The notes below the pieces were generated by a model. The model had not been told where the DNA came from. It worked only from the letters and a program-made list of their open reading frames with translations, and ran no database searches. A stretch of 64,000 nt of DNA from Massilia arenae (GTDB lineage Bacteria > Pseudomonadota > Gammaproteobacteria > Burkholderiales > Burkholderiaceae_D): positions 1 to 64,000 of the forward strand of contig NZ_VPFD01000004.1 in assembly GCF_008014745.1 (NCBI RefSeq), read 5' to 3'. This document shows positions 34,368 through 42,702 of this stretch, one piece after another. The translations under genes were made by a program, and so were the position numbers. How positions within the stretch are numbered: position 1 is the first letter of the stretch; every line of letters starts with the position of its first letter.

Positions 34368-35920
34368 CGTAGCAGCAAGCGCAGCTGCTCGAAATCGATC
34401 GGCTTGGTCAAATGATGATCGAAGCCCGCGTCCAGCGCCAGCGTGCGGTCCTTGTCCTGGCCCCAGCCGGTAGCGGCGATCAGCGTCGTGTCCAGCCCGC
34501 GGGGCAGGGCGCGCAGGCGCCGCGCGAGTTCGTAGCCGTTGTAGTCGGGCAGTCCGATGTCGAGCAGGGCGACGTCGGGTGCGAATTCGGCTGCCACTTC
34601 CAGCGCGGCGGCCGCGGTGTGCGCCATGCGCGTCTCGCAGCCGAACAGTTCCAGCGCCAGCGCCATGGTCTCGGCGGTATCGAAGTTGTCGTCCACCACC
34701 AGCACCCGCCTGGGCGAGACCAGCGCGCTCGGGGCCGCCGTCGCTTCCGGCGCGGCGCAGCCGGCGACCAGCGGCAGGCGCAGCGTGAATTCGCTGCCCA
34801 GGCCGGACCCGGCGCTCTCGACCAGGATCGCGCCGCCATGCAGGTCGACGATGCCGCGCGCCAGCGCCAGCCCGATGCCCAGCCCGCCCCTGGCCCGGTC
34901 GAGGGCGGGTTCGAGCTGGGCGAACATATTGAAGACCGCGCCCAGCGCGTCCGGCGGAATGCCGATGCCGTTGTCACGTACGCGCAGCTCGGCGTGGCCG
35001 TCCGCGCAGGCGAGTTCGACGTCGATCAGGCCGCCATCCGGCGTGTACTTGGCGGCATTGGCCAGCAGGTTGATGACGACTTGCGCCAGGCGGGTGGCGT
35101 CGCCGTCGACCACCAGCGCCGCATCCTGCACCGACAGGCGCAGCGTATGGCGCGCCGCCGCCATGGCCGGCGCCATGTCCTGGGCCGCGCCGCGCACCAG
35201 CGGCGCCAGGTCGATCGGCGTGCGCCGCAGCCGCATGCGGTTCTGGGTGATGCGCGAGACGTCCATCAGGTCGTCCACCAGCCGCGTCAGGTGGCGCAAC
35301 TGGCGGTCGAAGGCCTGCAGCAGGCGCTCGTCGGCGTTGCTGCCGTACTTGAGCTTGAAGACGTCGACCGCGCTGCGCATCGGCGCCAGCGGGTTGCGCA
35401 GCTCGTGCGACAGGGTGGCCAGGAATTCGTCCTTGCGGCGGTCGGCCGCCGTCAGTTGCAGGTTCAGCGCCTGCAGCTGCAGGTCGGTCGCGCGCTGCGC
35501 CTCGAGCGCTTCCTCGGCCACCTTGCGCGCGCCGAGCAGGGCGTGTTCGTAGGCGTGGCGTCCGGTCGACCTGAACACGGCCCAGTGGTCGAGCCAGCCG
35601 CCATCGGCGCCGGGATGGCGCACGATATTGAGCAGCACCGGCAGTTGCCGGCCGTCCAGCGTGTGCAGGTCGACCTGGACCTCGTTCACCGCGCCTTCGA
35701 GCTGCAGCAGCGGCACGCAGCGGGTGTGATGGAACAGGCGGGCGCCGACCGATAGCAGGTCGCAGAAACGCAGCTTGCCGGTCAGGGCATCGGCCTGCGC
35801 GCCGAGCCAGGCGTGGATGGTGGCGTTGGCGCGCACGATTATGCCAGCTGCATCGGTCGCCAGCAGCCCGCACGCCGCCTGCTCATAAAAGGCATCGACG
35901 GCGGGCAGGGCGGCGTTCAT
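34364..35920 (-). CDS. PAS-domain hybrid sensor histidine kinase
   Basis: This 518-residue cytoplasmic protein has no transmembrane segments. An N-terminal PAS domain (about 1-125; AACGLLATDAAGIIVRANAT start) is followed by a coiled coil. The HisKA domain is next, with phospho-acceptor His in FLATLSHELRNPLAPM. The HATPase domain has DNGIGIPPDALG and GLGIGLALARGIV, and the C-terminal receiver has DVALLDIGLPDYNG with acceptor Asp and KPIDF. The gene starts six bases after an RsbQ-like hydrolase gene. A small exported protein is translationally coupled downstream. The PAS domain may sense what the hydrolase produces or binds. Confidence 0.9.
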   Translation of the reverse strand: MNAALPAVDAFYEQAACGLLATDAAGIIVRANATIHAWLGAQADALTGKLRFCDLLSVGARLFHHTRCVPLLQLEGAVNEVQVDLHTLDGRQLPVLLNIVRHPGADGGWLDHWAVFRSTGRHAYEHALLGARKVAEEALEAQRATDLQLQALNLQLTAADRRKDEFLATLSHELRNPLAPMRSAVDVFKLKYGSNADERLLQAFDRQLRHLTRLVDDLMDVSRITQNRMRLRRTPIDLAPLVRGAAQDMAPAMAAARHTLRLSVQDAALVVDGDATRLAQVVINLLANAAKYTPDGGLIDVELACADGHAELRVRDNGIGIPPDALGAVFNMFAQLEPALDRARGGLGIGLALARGIVDLHGGAILVESAGSGLGSEFTLRLPLVAGCAAPEATAAPSALVSPRRVLVVDDNFDTAETMALALELFGCETRMAHTAAAALEVAAEFAPDVALLDIGLPDYNGYELARRLRALPRGLDTTLIAATGWGQDKDRTLALDAGFDHHLTKPIDFEQLRLLLR

Positions 35921-35926
35921 CGAAGG

Positions 35927-36730
35927 CTAGCGCAGCGTCTGCGCGAGGAAGACGTCGATCGCGCGCGAGCTGGCGGTCGGCGCGCTCATGTGCGGGCAGT
36001 GGCCGACGTTGTCGATCACGGCCAGGCTGCTGCTGGGCAGGTTGCGGTGCAGCCATTCGCCGACCGTGCGCGGCGCGATCAGGTCGTCGCTGCACTGCAG
36101 GACCAGGGCCGGCACGCTCGACCTGGCCACGTCGGTCCGGTGGTCGGACAGGAAGGTGACGCAGGCGAAATGGCGCGCGATCTCGGGATCGTTGCGGCAG
36201 AAGCTGTTGGTCAGTTCCTCGCGCAGGTCGGGCCGGTTGGGGGCGCCCATGATGGCCGGGGCCAGGCTCTGCGCCCAGCCCAGGTAGTTCGCGTCCATGG
36301 TGTCGAGCAGCTCGCCGATGTCTTCGCGGCTGAAGCCGCCGACATAGTCGCCATCGTTGATGTAGCAGGGGGAAGGGCCGATCATGGCCTGCGCGGCGAA
36401 GCGCCCGGGCGCCGCGATGGTGGCCAGCATGCCGATCATGGCGCTGACCGAGTGGCCGACCACCACGACCGGTCCGGTGGCGAATTCCTCCACGATCTCG
36501 AGCAGGTCGTCGGCGTGGCCGTGCAGCGACGCGTATTTGGCGCGGTCGTAGGCCGCCAGGTCGGAGCCCCCGCAACCCGTCAGGTCATAGGTGATGACGC
36601 GGAACCGGTCGTGGTAGGTGGGCGCGAGAAAGCGCCACATGGTCTGGTCGCAGCCGAAACCGTGGGCAAACACCATCGTGGCCGCTCCTTGGCCGGTCAC
36701 ATGGACGTTGTTGCGAGTCTTGACGGACAT
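35927..36730 (-). CDS. RsbQ/KAI2-like alpha/beta hydrolase
   Basis: This 267-residue cytoplasmic hydrolase is close in layout and sequence to Bacillus RsbQ and the plant KAI2/D14 receptors. Shared stretches are FAHGFGCDQTMW, GPSPCYINDGDYVGGF, FLSDHRTDV and LQCSDDLIAP. The triad is Ser94 (GHSVSA), Asp216 and His244 (NVGHCPH), with spacings matching RsbQ (96/219/247). RsbQ works with the PAS-phosphatase RsbP in energy-stress sensing; here the partner gene six bases downstream is a PAS hybrid kinase. A small hydrophobic ligand is plausible but unknown. AGAAGG precedes the start. Confidence 0.88.
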   Translation of the reverse strand: MSVKTRNNVHVTGQGAATMVFAHGFGCDQTMWRFLAPTYHDRFRVITYDLTGCGGSDLAAYDRAKYASLHGHADDLLEIVEEFATGPVVVVGHSVSAMIGMLATIAAPGRFAAQAMIGPSPCYINDGDYVGGFSREDIGELLDTMDANYLGWAQSLAPAIMGAPNRPDLREELTNSFCRNDPEIARHFACVTFLSDHRTDVARSSVPALVLQCSDDLIAPRTVGEWLHRNLPSSSLAVIDNVGHCPHMSAPTASSRAIDVFLAQTLR

Positions 36731-36830
36731 TTAATGCCTTCTAATTGGTATGCGGCACCCCATGCACTGAAAATAACATTTTTCAGCTGCAAAGTCAGCA
36801 AAAGCGGTCATGCAATAAGGGTGGAAAGCC

Positions 36831-38183
36831 TCAGTCGCGCTCGTCGTTCTCATTTGTGCGGGTCAATTGCGGTATGACTTTGACCAGCAAGATGCGTGGC
36901 CCGTTCATTTTCTTGACGAACACGTCGAAATGCGGGAACCCGATGCGCTGGCCCTGCTTCGGGATATCGCCCAGTTTTTCCATGAGCAGGCCGCCGACCG
37001 ATTCCACGTCTTCCAGCCCCATCTGCTCGTTGTCGATGTCGATGCCGAGCAGGCGTTCGAGCGAGAAGATCGGCAGGCTGGCCTTGCCAATATAGGTGCC
37101 GTCGGTCTGCTTGAGCCAGTCGTTTTCGTTCATCCGGAACTCGTCGCGGATCTCGCCCACCATCGCCCCCAGCAGATTGTCCAGGGTGACGAAGCCGACC
37201 GGGCGCTTGCCCTTCTCTCCGATCAGGGCGAAGTGCGGCGCGCCGCCGCGGAAGCGCCGGAAGATGTCCTGGGCCGGGGTGCGCGCCGAGATCGACTCGA
37301 CCGGGCGCAGGAACTGCGTCAGGTCGGTGACCGGGCGGCCCGCCTGCAGCGCGAAATACAGGTCTTTCAGGTGGATGATGCCCAGCACCTCTTCACCTTC
37401 TTCATCGAAATACGGGTAGCGCGAAAAGCGGTTGCGGCGCACGGTTTCCAGGTTTTCTTCCAGCGAGCGGCTGGCGTACAGGGCGCTGACCTCGTTGATC
37501 GGCCGCATCAGCTCGGACACCTGCAGCGTGCTGAAGTCGAGCGACTGGGCCAGGATGTTGCGGTCGTCCTGGGTGATCTTCTCGCCCGGCGTGGTGGTGT
37601 TGGTATTGGTGCGCAGGATGAGTTTGAGCTCGTCGAGCGAGTAATGGGTGTCGTGGCCGCCGGCGCCGGCCAGACCGGCCATGCGCAGCACGGTGTTGGC
37701 GCTGGCGTTCAGGACGTAGATCGCCGGGTACATCGCCCAGTAGAAGGCGTACAGCGGCATGGCGCACCACAAGGCCACCGATTCCGGCAGCCGGATCGCC
37801 AGCGACTTGGGCGCGAGCTCACCGACCACGATGTGCAGGAACGAGATCACCGAGAAGGCGACGACGAAGGACACGCCGTGGATCAACTCTTCGGAGGTGA
37901 CGCCGAGGAAGGCGAACACCGGCTCGAGCAGGCTGGCGAAGGCCGGTTCGCCGACCCAGCCCAGGCCCAGCGAGGCCAGGGTGATGCCGAGCTGGCAGGC
38001 CGACAGGTAGGCGTCGAGCTGGCCGTGGACCTTGGTCAGGATGCGTCCGCGCAGGCCCGTGGTCTTGGCGATCGCGCGCACGCGGGTCTTGCGCAGCGTG
38101 ACGATACTGAACTCGGCCGCCACGAAGAAGCCGTTCAGCGCCACCAGGAAGAAGGCGAGAACGAGGAATAAAATGTTTTCCAT
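36831..38183 (-). CDS. CNNM/CorC-family (hemolysin-like, DUF21-CBS) membrane protein
   Basis: This 450-residue protein has an N-terminal DUF21 transmembrane domain of about four helices (starting ILFLVLAFFLVALNGFFVAA, with EFSIVTLRKTRVRA). Two CBS domains follow (about residues 215-335; IHLKDLYFALQ, FVTLDNLLGAMVGEI), then a C-terminal CorC_HlyC domain (EDVESVGGLLMEKLGDIPK). Relatives take part in magnesium or cobalt efflux or resistance; direct hemolysin activity is a historical label. It stands alone on the minus strand, downstream of nhaR. Confidence 0.88.
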   Translation of the reverse strand: MENILFLVLAFFLVALNGFFVAAEFSIVTLRKTRVRAIAKTTGLRGRILTKVHGQLDAYLSACQLGITLASLGLGWVGEPAFASLLEPVFAFLGVTSEELIHGVSFVVAFSVISFLHIVVGELAPKSLAIRLPESVALWCAMPLYAFYWAMYPAIYVLNASANTVLRMAGLAGAGGHDTHYSLDELKLILRTNTNTTTPGEKITQDDRNILAQSLDFSTLQVSELMRPINEVSALYASRSLEENLETVRRNRFSRYPYFDEEGEEVLGIIHLKDLYFALQAGRPVTDLTQFLRPVESISARTPAQDIFRRFRGGAPHFALIGEKGKRPVGFVTLDNLLGAMVGEIRDEFRMNENDWLKQTDGTYIGKASLPIFSLERLLGIDIDNEQMGLEDVESVGGLLMEKLGDIPKQGQRIGFPHFDVFVKKMNGPRILLVKVIPQLTRTNENDERD

Positions 38184-38241
38184 ACTGGTTTTGTATTAAC
38201 AAAAGGCAAAGCCAAGGGTCATTGTACAACCTGGCCCGTCT

Positions 38242-39150
38242 TTACTCCGCGCTGAGGGATTCCTTATGCACGGCGGCCAGGATGGCCTCGACCGCCGGAT
38301 GCTTGATCTTGCGTTCGTTCGAGATCGCATAGAAGTGCTCGCGCACCTCGGGCACCCGGCCCACCAGCTCGGCGCCGAGCTGGATCTTGATGTCGGCCAC
38401 CGGCGCCGCCGGGGTGAAGAACAGGCCCAGCCCGCGCCGGCCGAAGGTGTTCAGCAGGGCGTTGTCCTCAAACTCGCCGACCACGTCGGGCCGGATCGCG
38501 TGGCGTTCGAACCAGTCGTCGATCTTGCCGCGCAGGGCATTGTTGCGGGTCGGGAGCAGGATCGGGGCGCCGTGCAGCGAGGCCGGGAAATCCTTGCGGT
38601 AGTTCCTGGCCAGGGCCGGGGCGCCGACCACGAACATCTCGTTCTCGGACAGCAGGTGGCTGAACACGCGCAGGGTGGTCCCGGTCGGCACCGCGCGGTC
38701 GGTCAGCACCACGTCCAGCTTGTGCAGGGCCAGGTCGCCCAGCAGCGCTTCGTACTCGTCCTCATGGCAGACCAGGCGCACCGGGATGGCGAGCTGGGTG
38801 GTCACCTCGAGCAGGCGGTAGGCGGTGAACTTGGGCAGTGAATCCGAGATGCCCACCGCGAGCCGGATGCGGGCGCTGTCCGAGGCGTCCAGCGCTTCCT
38901 GCATCTGCTCCCCGAGCAGGAAGATCTGGTCGGCATAGGACAGCGCCAGGCGGCCGGCCTCGGTCAGGTTCAGGCGCCGGCCTTGCTGGTTAAACAATGC
39001 CTTGCCAAAAGCCTGCTCAAGCAGGGTAAGCTGTGTACTGACAGTCTGGATCGCCAGGCCAAGGCGCTCGGCGGCGCGCGTGATGCTGCCTTCCTTGGCG
39101 ACCACCCAGAAGTAATACAGGTGGCGAAAATTGGGTGGCGAGTGATTCAT
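38242..39150 (-). CDS. nhaR: LysR-type regulator NhaR
   Basis: This 302-residue LysR-family activator has the DNA-binding region at residues 7-65 (NFRHLYYFWVVAKEGSITRA, then ERLGLAIQTVSTQLTLLEQA). This N-terminus and the effector domain (SDSLPKFTAYRLLEVT, LSENEMFVVGAP) are distinctive of NhaR, which in E. coli responds to sodium and activates the NhaA antiporter gene. No nhaA is present here. The divergent neighbour, 116 bases away, is a DUF475 membrane protein gene leading a TerD cluster, the obvious candidate target. Confidence 0.88.
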   Translation of the reverse strand: MNHSPPNFRHLYYFWVVAKEGSITRAAERLGLAIQTVSTQLTLLEQAFGKALFNQQGRRLNLTEAGRLALSYADQIFLLGEQMQEALDASDSARIRLAVGISDSLPKFTAYRLLEVTTQLAIPVRLVCHEDEYEALLGDLALHKLDVVLTDRAVPTGTTLRVFSHLLSENEMFVVGAPALARNYRKDFPASLHGAPILLPTRNNALRGKIDDWFERHAIRPDVVGEFEDNALLNTFGRRGLGLFFTPAAPVADIKIQLGAELVGRVPEVREHFYAISNERKIKHPAVEAILAAVHKESLSAE

Positions 39151-39266
39151 GTCTTCTGTTTTTCGGAAGTAATATTTCGATTATCTTCGCTTTTTCAATA
39201 TATTGCCAGCGGCTACAATGCATCGGCCGACACCATTGGCATACAACTTATAAGAGGGAAAAACTA

Positions 39267-40316
39267 ATGAAGTACTTTACCTGGTCATTCATCGTGACCG
39301 CAGTCTGCCTGACACTGGCCGCCTGGTGGGGCTACGAGCATGGCGGCATGGCTGGCGCGATCACCGCGCTGGGCGTGGCCGCCATCCTGTCGGTGATGGA
39401 AGTCTCGCTGTCCTTCGACAATGCCGTGGTCAACGCCTCGGTGCTCAAGGGCTGGGACGAGTTCTGGATCAAGCTGTTCCTGGGCGTCGGCATCATCATC
39501 GCCGTGTTCGGCATGCGCCTGGTGTTCCCGCTGGTGATCGTGGCCGTGGCTGCGGACCTGGGCGCCATGGAAGTGTGGAACCTGGCGCTGTCCGATCCGA
39601 AGGCGTTCTCGACCCACCTGACCAACCACCACGCCGAAGTGGCGGCCTTCGGCGGCATGTTCCTGCTGCTGGTGTTCCTGAACTTCATGCTGGACGACGA
39701 GAAGGAAACCCACTGGCTGGGCAACTTCGAGCAAAAGATTGGCGCGCTGGGCAAGGTGTCCTCGATTGCCGTGATGATCGCAATCGCCGCGCTGCTGTTC
39801 AGCATGACCTATGTTGACGAAGCGCAGAAGATGGTTGTCCTGATCGCAGGCATGTGGGGCATCCTGGTCTATGTGGGTGTCGATATGCTCAGCAGCATGC
39901 TGGAAAAGAGCGAGTCGGACGGCGGCAGCGTCGGCGACGCGGTCAAGAAGGGCGGTATCGGCGGCTTCCTGTACCTCGAAGTGCTGGATGCCTCGTTCTC
40001 GTTCGACGGCGTGATCGGCGCCTTCGCGATCACCAGCGACGTCGTGATCATCATGCTGGGCCTGGCGATCGGCGCGATGTTCGTGCGTTCGATGACCGTG
40101 TTCCTGGTGCGCAAGGGCACGCTGGACGAATACGTCTACCTGGAGCATGGCGCGCACTACGCGATCGGCATCCTGGCCGTGATCATGCTGGCGAGCATGA
40201 AGTGGCACGTGCCAGAGCTGATCACCGGCGGCGTCGGCGTGGCCTTCATCCTGGCTTCGCTGTGGAGTTCGCTGCAGTACAAGAAAAAGCACGCGGCGCT
40301 GGAAAGCGGCGTGTGA
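39267..40316 (+). CDS. DUF475 (TerC-superfamily) membrane protein
   Basis: This 349-residue polytopic protein has about nine hydrophobic segments. Acidic TerC-like membrane motifs occur twice: EVSLSFDNAVVNASVLK near residue 50 and EVLDASFSFDGVIGAF near residue 240, as expected for an internally repeated metal-ion transport fold. DUF475 proteins are commonly linked to tellurite-resistance/TerD genes, which follow here. AAGAGGGAAAA precedes the ATG at 39267. Ion specificity is unknown; manganese or calcium has been suggested for TerC relatives. Confidence 0.85.
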   Translation: MKYFTWSFIVTAVCLTLAAWWGYEHGGMAGAITALGVAAILSVMEVSLSFDNAVVNASVLKGWDEFWIKLFLGVGIIIAVFGMRLVFPLVIVAVAADLGAMEVWNLALSDPKAFSTHLTNHHAEVAAFGGMFLLLVFLNFMLDDEKETHWLGNFEQKIGALGKVSSIAVMIAIAALLFSMTYVDEAQKMVVLIAGMWGILVYVGVDMLSSMLEKSESDGGSVGDAVKKGGIGGFLYLEVLDASFSFDGVIGAFAITSDVVIIMLGLAIGAMFVRSMTVFLVRKGTLDEYVYLEHGAHYAIGILAVIMLASMKWHVPELITGGVGVAFILASLWSSLQYKKKHAALESGV

Positions 40317-40323
40317 TGAATAG

Positions 40324-40342
40324 CCGCTCCCGCCGGGAGCGG
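40324..40342 (+). other. Stem-loop between the DUF475 gene and terD
   Basis: A perfect 8-base stem, CCGCTCCC-GCC-GGGAGCGG, lies 8 bases after the DUF475 stop. There is no T-run, so it is not a standard terminator. It may mark an mRNA processing or stability point within the ter cluster. Confidence 0.5.
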
Positions 40343-40420
40343 TGCAGGATCCGCGGCGAGCGGCAGAACACCAGCTCGCTGCGTTTGCAACCGGTGTTCA
40401 TTTATTAGGAGATTTTCATC

Positions 40421-40996
40421 ATGGCAATCAGTCTGCAAAAAGGCGGCAACGTCAACCTGTCGAAAGAAGCGCCAGGCCTGACTTCGCTGAAAGTCGGCCT
40501 CGGCTGGGACACTCGCGCCACCGACGGCGCAGCGTTCGACCTCGACGGCGCCGTGTTCCTGCTGAACACGTCCGGCAAGGTGCGTTCGGACAGCGACTTC
40601 ATCTTCTACAACAACCTGAAATCGGCCGACGGCTCGATCGTCCACTCGGGCGACAACACCACCGGCGCCGGCGAAGGCGACGACGAATTCGTCACCATCG
40701 ACCTGGCCAAGGTGCCGGCCGACATCGACAAGGTCGTGCTGGGCGTGACCATCCACGACGCCGAAGCGCGCCGCCAGAACTTCGGCATGGTCGGCAAGGC
40801 CTTCATCCGCTGCGTCAACAACACCACCAACCAGGAAGTCGCCCGCTACGACCTGTCGGAAGACAGCTCGACCGAAGCGGCGATGATCTTCGGCGAGATC
40901 TACCGCAACGGCGCCGACTGGAAGTTCCGCGCCATCGGCCAGGGCTTCAACGGCGGCCTGGGGCCACTCGCCCGCAACTACGGCGTGAACGTTTAA
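40421..40996 (+). CDS. TerD-family stress protein (first copy)
   Basis: This 191-residue calcium-binding beta-sandwich protein of the TerD family is associated with tellurite and other chemical stress. It starts [16 protein letters not shown] and contains [23 protein letters not shown], the calcium-site signature [18 protein letters not shown] and [20 protein letters not shown]. It lies in the row DUF475-TerD-AIM24-TerD and is well preceded by TAGGAGA. Biochemical function within the family is unresolved. Confidence 0.92.
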   Translation: MAISLQKGGNVNLSKEAPGLTSLKVGLGWDTRATDGAAFDLDGAVFLLNTSGKVRSDSDFIFYNNLKSADGSIVHSGDNTTGAGEGDDEFVTIDLAKVPADIDKVVLGVTIHDAEARRQNFGMVGKAFIRCVNNTTNQEVARYDLSEDSSTEAAMIFGEIYRNGADWKFRAIGQGFNGGLGPLARNYGVNV

Positions 40997-41007
40997 GGTA
41001 ATGTAGG

Positions 41008-41028
41008 GGCGGTCCGTTGGGGACCGCC
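41008..41028 (+). other. Stem-loop between terD and the AIM24-like gene
   Basis: GGCGGTCC (41008-41015) pairs with GGACCGCC (41021-41028), with a five-base loop. There is no T-run. It is the second hairpin in the spacers of this cluster, which may allow different expression of the four genes. Confidence 0.5.
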
Positions 41029-41045
41029 TCATGAAAGGGAGCCAA

Positions 41046-41741
41046 ATGCCAGTATTTACCGTGACCGGGGACGTCGATCCCTTCCTGCATGTGTCGATGA
41101 AGCAGGGCGAGACCATCTATTGCGAATCCGACGCGATGGTGATGATGGAATCGACCCTCGATCTCAAGGGCAAGATGAAGGGTGGACTCGGTAGCGCGTT
41201 GATGCGCACCTTCGCCAACGGCGAGTCGTTCTTCCAGCAGCACATCGAAGCGACCCGCGGCGAGGGCGACTGCCTGCTGTCGCCGACGCTGCCGGGTGCG
41301 ATGCAGGTGGTCGACGTCGGTCCGAACAACTACATCATCAGCGATGGCGCCTTTGTCGCCGCCACCTCGGGTGTGGAGTTGAAGGTCCGCACGCAAAGCC
41401 TGGGCAACGCCCTGTTTGCGCAGAGCGGCGGCTTCTTCGTCACCGAGACGAGCGGCCAGGGCCAGGTGGTGGTGTCGGGCTTCGGTTCCATGTCGGTGCT
41501 CGACGTCGAACCGGGCAAGGACGCGATCATCGACAACTCGCACGTGGTGTGCTGGGACAGCACCCTGCGCTACGAGATCTCGATCACGACCGGCACCAGC
41601 GGCGGCTTCCTGGGTAACCTGATCAACAGCCAGACCAGCGGCGAGGGCATGGTCCTGCGCTTCTCGGGTCGTGGCAAGGTCTATGTCTGTTCGCGTAACC
41701 GTACTGCATTCAAGGCCTGGATGCAGGCGCCCGCAAAATAA
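41046..41741 (+). CDS. AIM24 / TIGR00266-family protein
   Basis: This 231-residue beta-helical protein is of the AIM24 (DUF124) family. The family features seen are ESDAMVMMESTLDLKGKMKG, GGLGSALMRTFANGESFF, the LSPTLPGAMQVVDV turn and the IDNSHVVCWDSTLRYEI segment. The molecular function is unknown. It is sandwiched between two terD genes, 12 bases before the second, so it probably belongs to the same stress response. AAAGGGAG sets the start at 41046. Confidence 0.87.
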   Translation: MPVFTVTGDVDPFLHVSMKQGETIYCESDAMVMMESTLDLKGKMKGGLGSALMRTFANGESFFQQHIEATRGEGDCLLSPTLPGAMQVVDVGPNNYIISDGAFVAATSGVELKVRTQSLGNALFAQSGGFFVTETSGQGQVVVSGFGSMSVLDVEPGKDAIIDNSHVVCWDSTLRYEISITTGTSGGFLGNLINSQTSGEGMVLRFSGRGKVYVCSRNRTAFKAWMQAPAK

Positions 41742-41753
41742 GGAGCTATAACG

Positions 41754-42338
41754 ATGTCAGTCAATCTGCAAAAGGGACAGAAGATTTCCCTGGACAAGGA
41801 AGGCGGCGGTGGTTTGAGCCGCGTCACCATGGGTCTCGGCTGGGATGCGATCAAGTCGAAGGGCTTCTTCGGTTTCGGCGGCGGCAAGTCCGAGGCCGTC
41901 GACCTGGACGCCTCGGTAGTGATGTTCGACGAATCGAACAATGCGATCGACACGGTCTGGTTCCGCCAGCTCAAGAGCCGTGACGGCAGCATCGTCCACA
42001 CGGGCGACAACCGCACCGGCGCCGGCGATGGCGACGACGAGCAGATCAGCGTCGACCTGAACGCCGTGCCGGCAAACGTCAAGGCGCTGGTGTTCACGGT
42101 GAACAGCTTCACCGGCCAGAATTTCTCGACCGTCGAGAACGCGTACTGCCGCCTGATCAATGCCGCGAACCAGCAAGAGGTTGCGCGCTTCAACCTGTCG
42201 GTGACCGGCACGCACTCGGCCCAGATCATGGCCAAGCTGTACCGCCACAACGGCGAGTGGAAGATGCATGCGATCGGCGAGAACGGCAATGGCCGTACCT
42301 TCGACGATCTGATGCCGCAGATTACGGTACACCTGTAA
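41754..42338 (+). CDS. TerD-family stress protein (second copy)
   Basis: This 194-residue protein is paralogous to the TerD protein at 40421. It begins MSVNLQKGQKISLDKEGGGG and has a longer Gly/Lys loop (SKGFFGFGGGKSEAVDLDAS) and the calcium signature SIVHTGDNRTGAGDGDDE. The loop and N-terminus resemble the TerZ-like branch. It is the last gene of the cluster; a strong intrinsic terminator follows 25 bases after the stop. Confidence 0.92.
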   Translation: MSVNLQKGQKISLDKEGGGGLSRVTMGLGWDAIKSKGFFGFGGGKSEAVDLDASVVMFDESNNAIDTVWFRQLKSRDGSIVHTGDNRTGAGDGDDEQISVDLNAVPANVKALVFTVNSFTGQNFSTVENAYCRLINAANQQEVARFNLSVTGTHSAQIMAKLYRHNGEWKMHAIGENGNGRTFDDLMPQITVHL

Positions 42339-42363
42339 TCCGCTGTATTGCGTGATACGAGAA

Positions 42364-42389
42364 ACCGGGGCTGCGTGCCCCGGTTTTTT
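42364..42389 (+). terminator. Rho-independent terminator of the ter cluster
   Basis: ACCGGGGC (42364-42371), loop TGCGT, GCCCCGGT (42377-42384), then a run of six T. It lies 25 bases after the second terD stop and just before the convergent small exported protein gene. Confidence 0.88.
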
Positions 42390-42404
42390 CATCCCGGCCT
42401 GGCG

Positions 42405-42686
42405 CTATTCCTCGCAAATGTGGCTGCAGAACTGCTCGCCTTTGTCCTCGAGATCCGCAAGCAGGTCCTCTTCTTCTTCAGCCAGCCGTTTCAATGCTTT
42501 CGGATCGGTTTCCTGGCTTTTCTTCTGGCGCAGCTCGGCCATCTTTTGATCGAACCACGCCTTGTGCTCGGGTATCGGGCTGACCTCCGCGCAGCGCCGC
42601 ATGCATTCCTTGGCGACGAATGGACCGGACGCCGAAACGCCCGACATCGCGCTGGCCAGCAGGCAGAGGACGAGTATCTTTTTCAT
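42405..42686 (-). CDS. Small exported twin-CX3C helical protein
   Basis: This 93-residue protein has a signal peptide (residues 1-20, ending VSAS) and a helical, highly charged mature region. Two CX3C motifs, CMRRC (Cys28, Cys32) and CSHIC (Cys87, Cys91), flank an acidic/basic coiled-coil-like stretch (KALKRLAEEEEDLLADLEDK). A disulfide-stapled helical hairpin, like small-Tim or CHCH proteins, is a natural structural guess. AAGGAAG precedes the start. The gene begins 16 bases after the TonB receptor stop on the same strand. No family was recognised. Confidence 0.7.
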   Translation of the reverse strand: MKKILVLCLLASAMSGVSASGPFVAKECMRRCAEVSPIPEHKAWFDQKMAELRQKKSQETDPKALKRLAEEEEDLLADLEDKGEQFCSHICEE

Positions 42687-42702
42687 GTGCTTCCTTTTCG
42701 GA

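Noticed and set aside
34412..35755. A 447-codon plus-strand frame opposite the PAS hybrid kinase.
   Set aside because: The kinase motifs on the other strand are complete; the antisense product is low-complexity Arg/Gln/Val-rich, typical of GC shadows.
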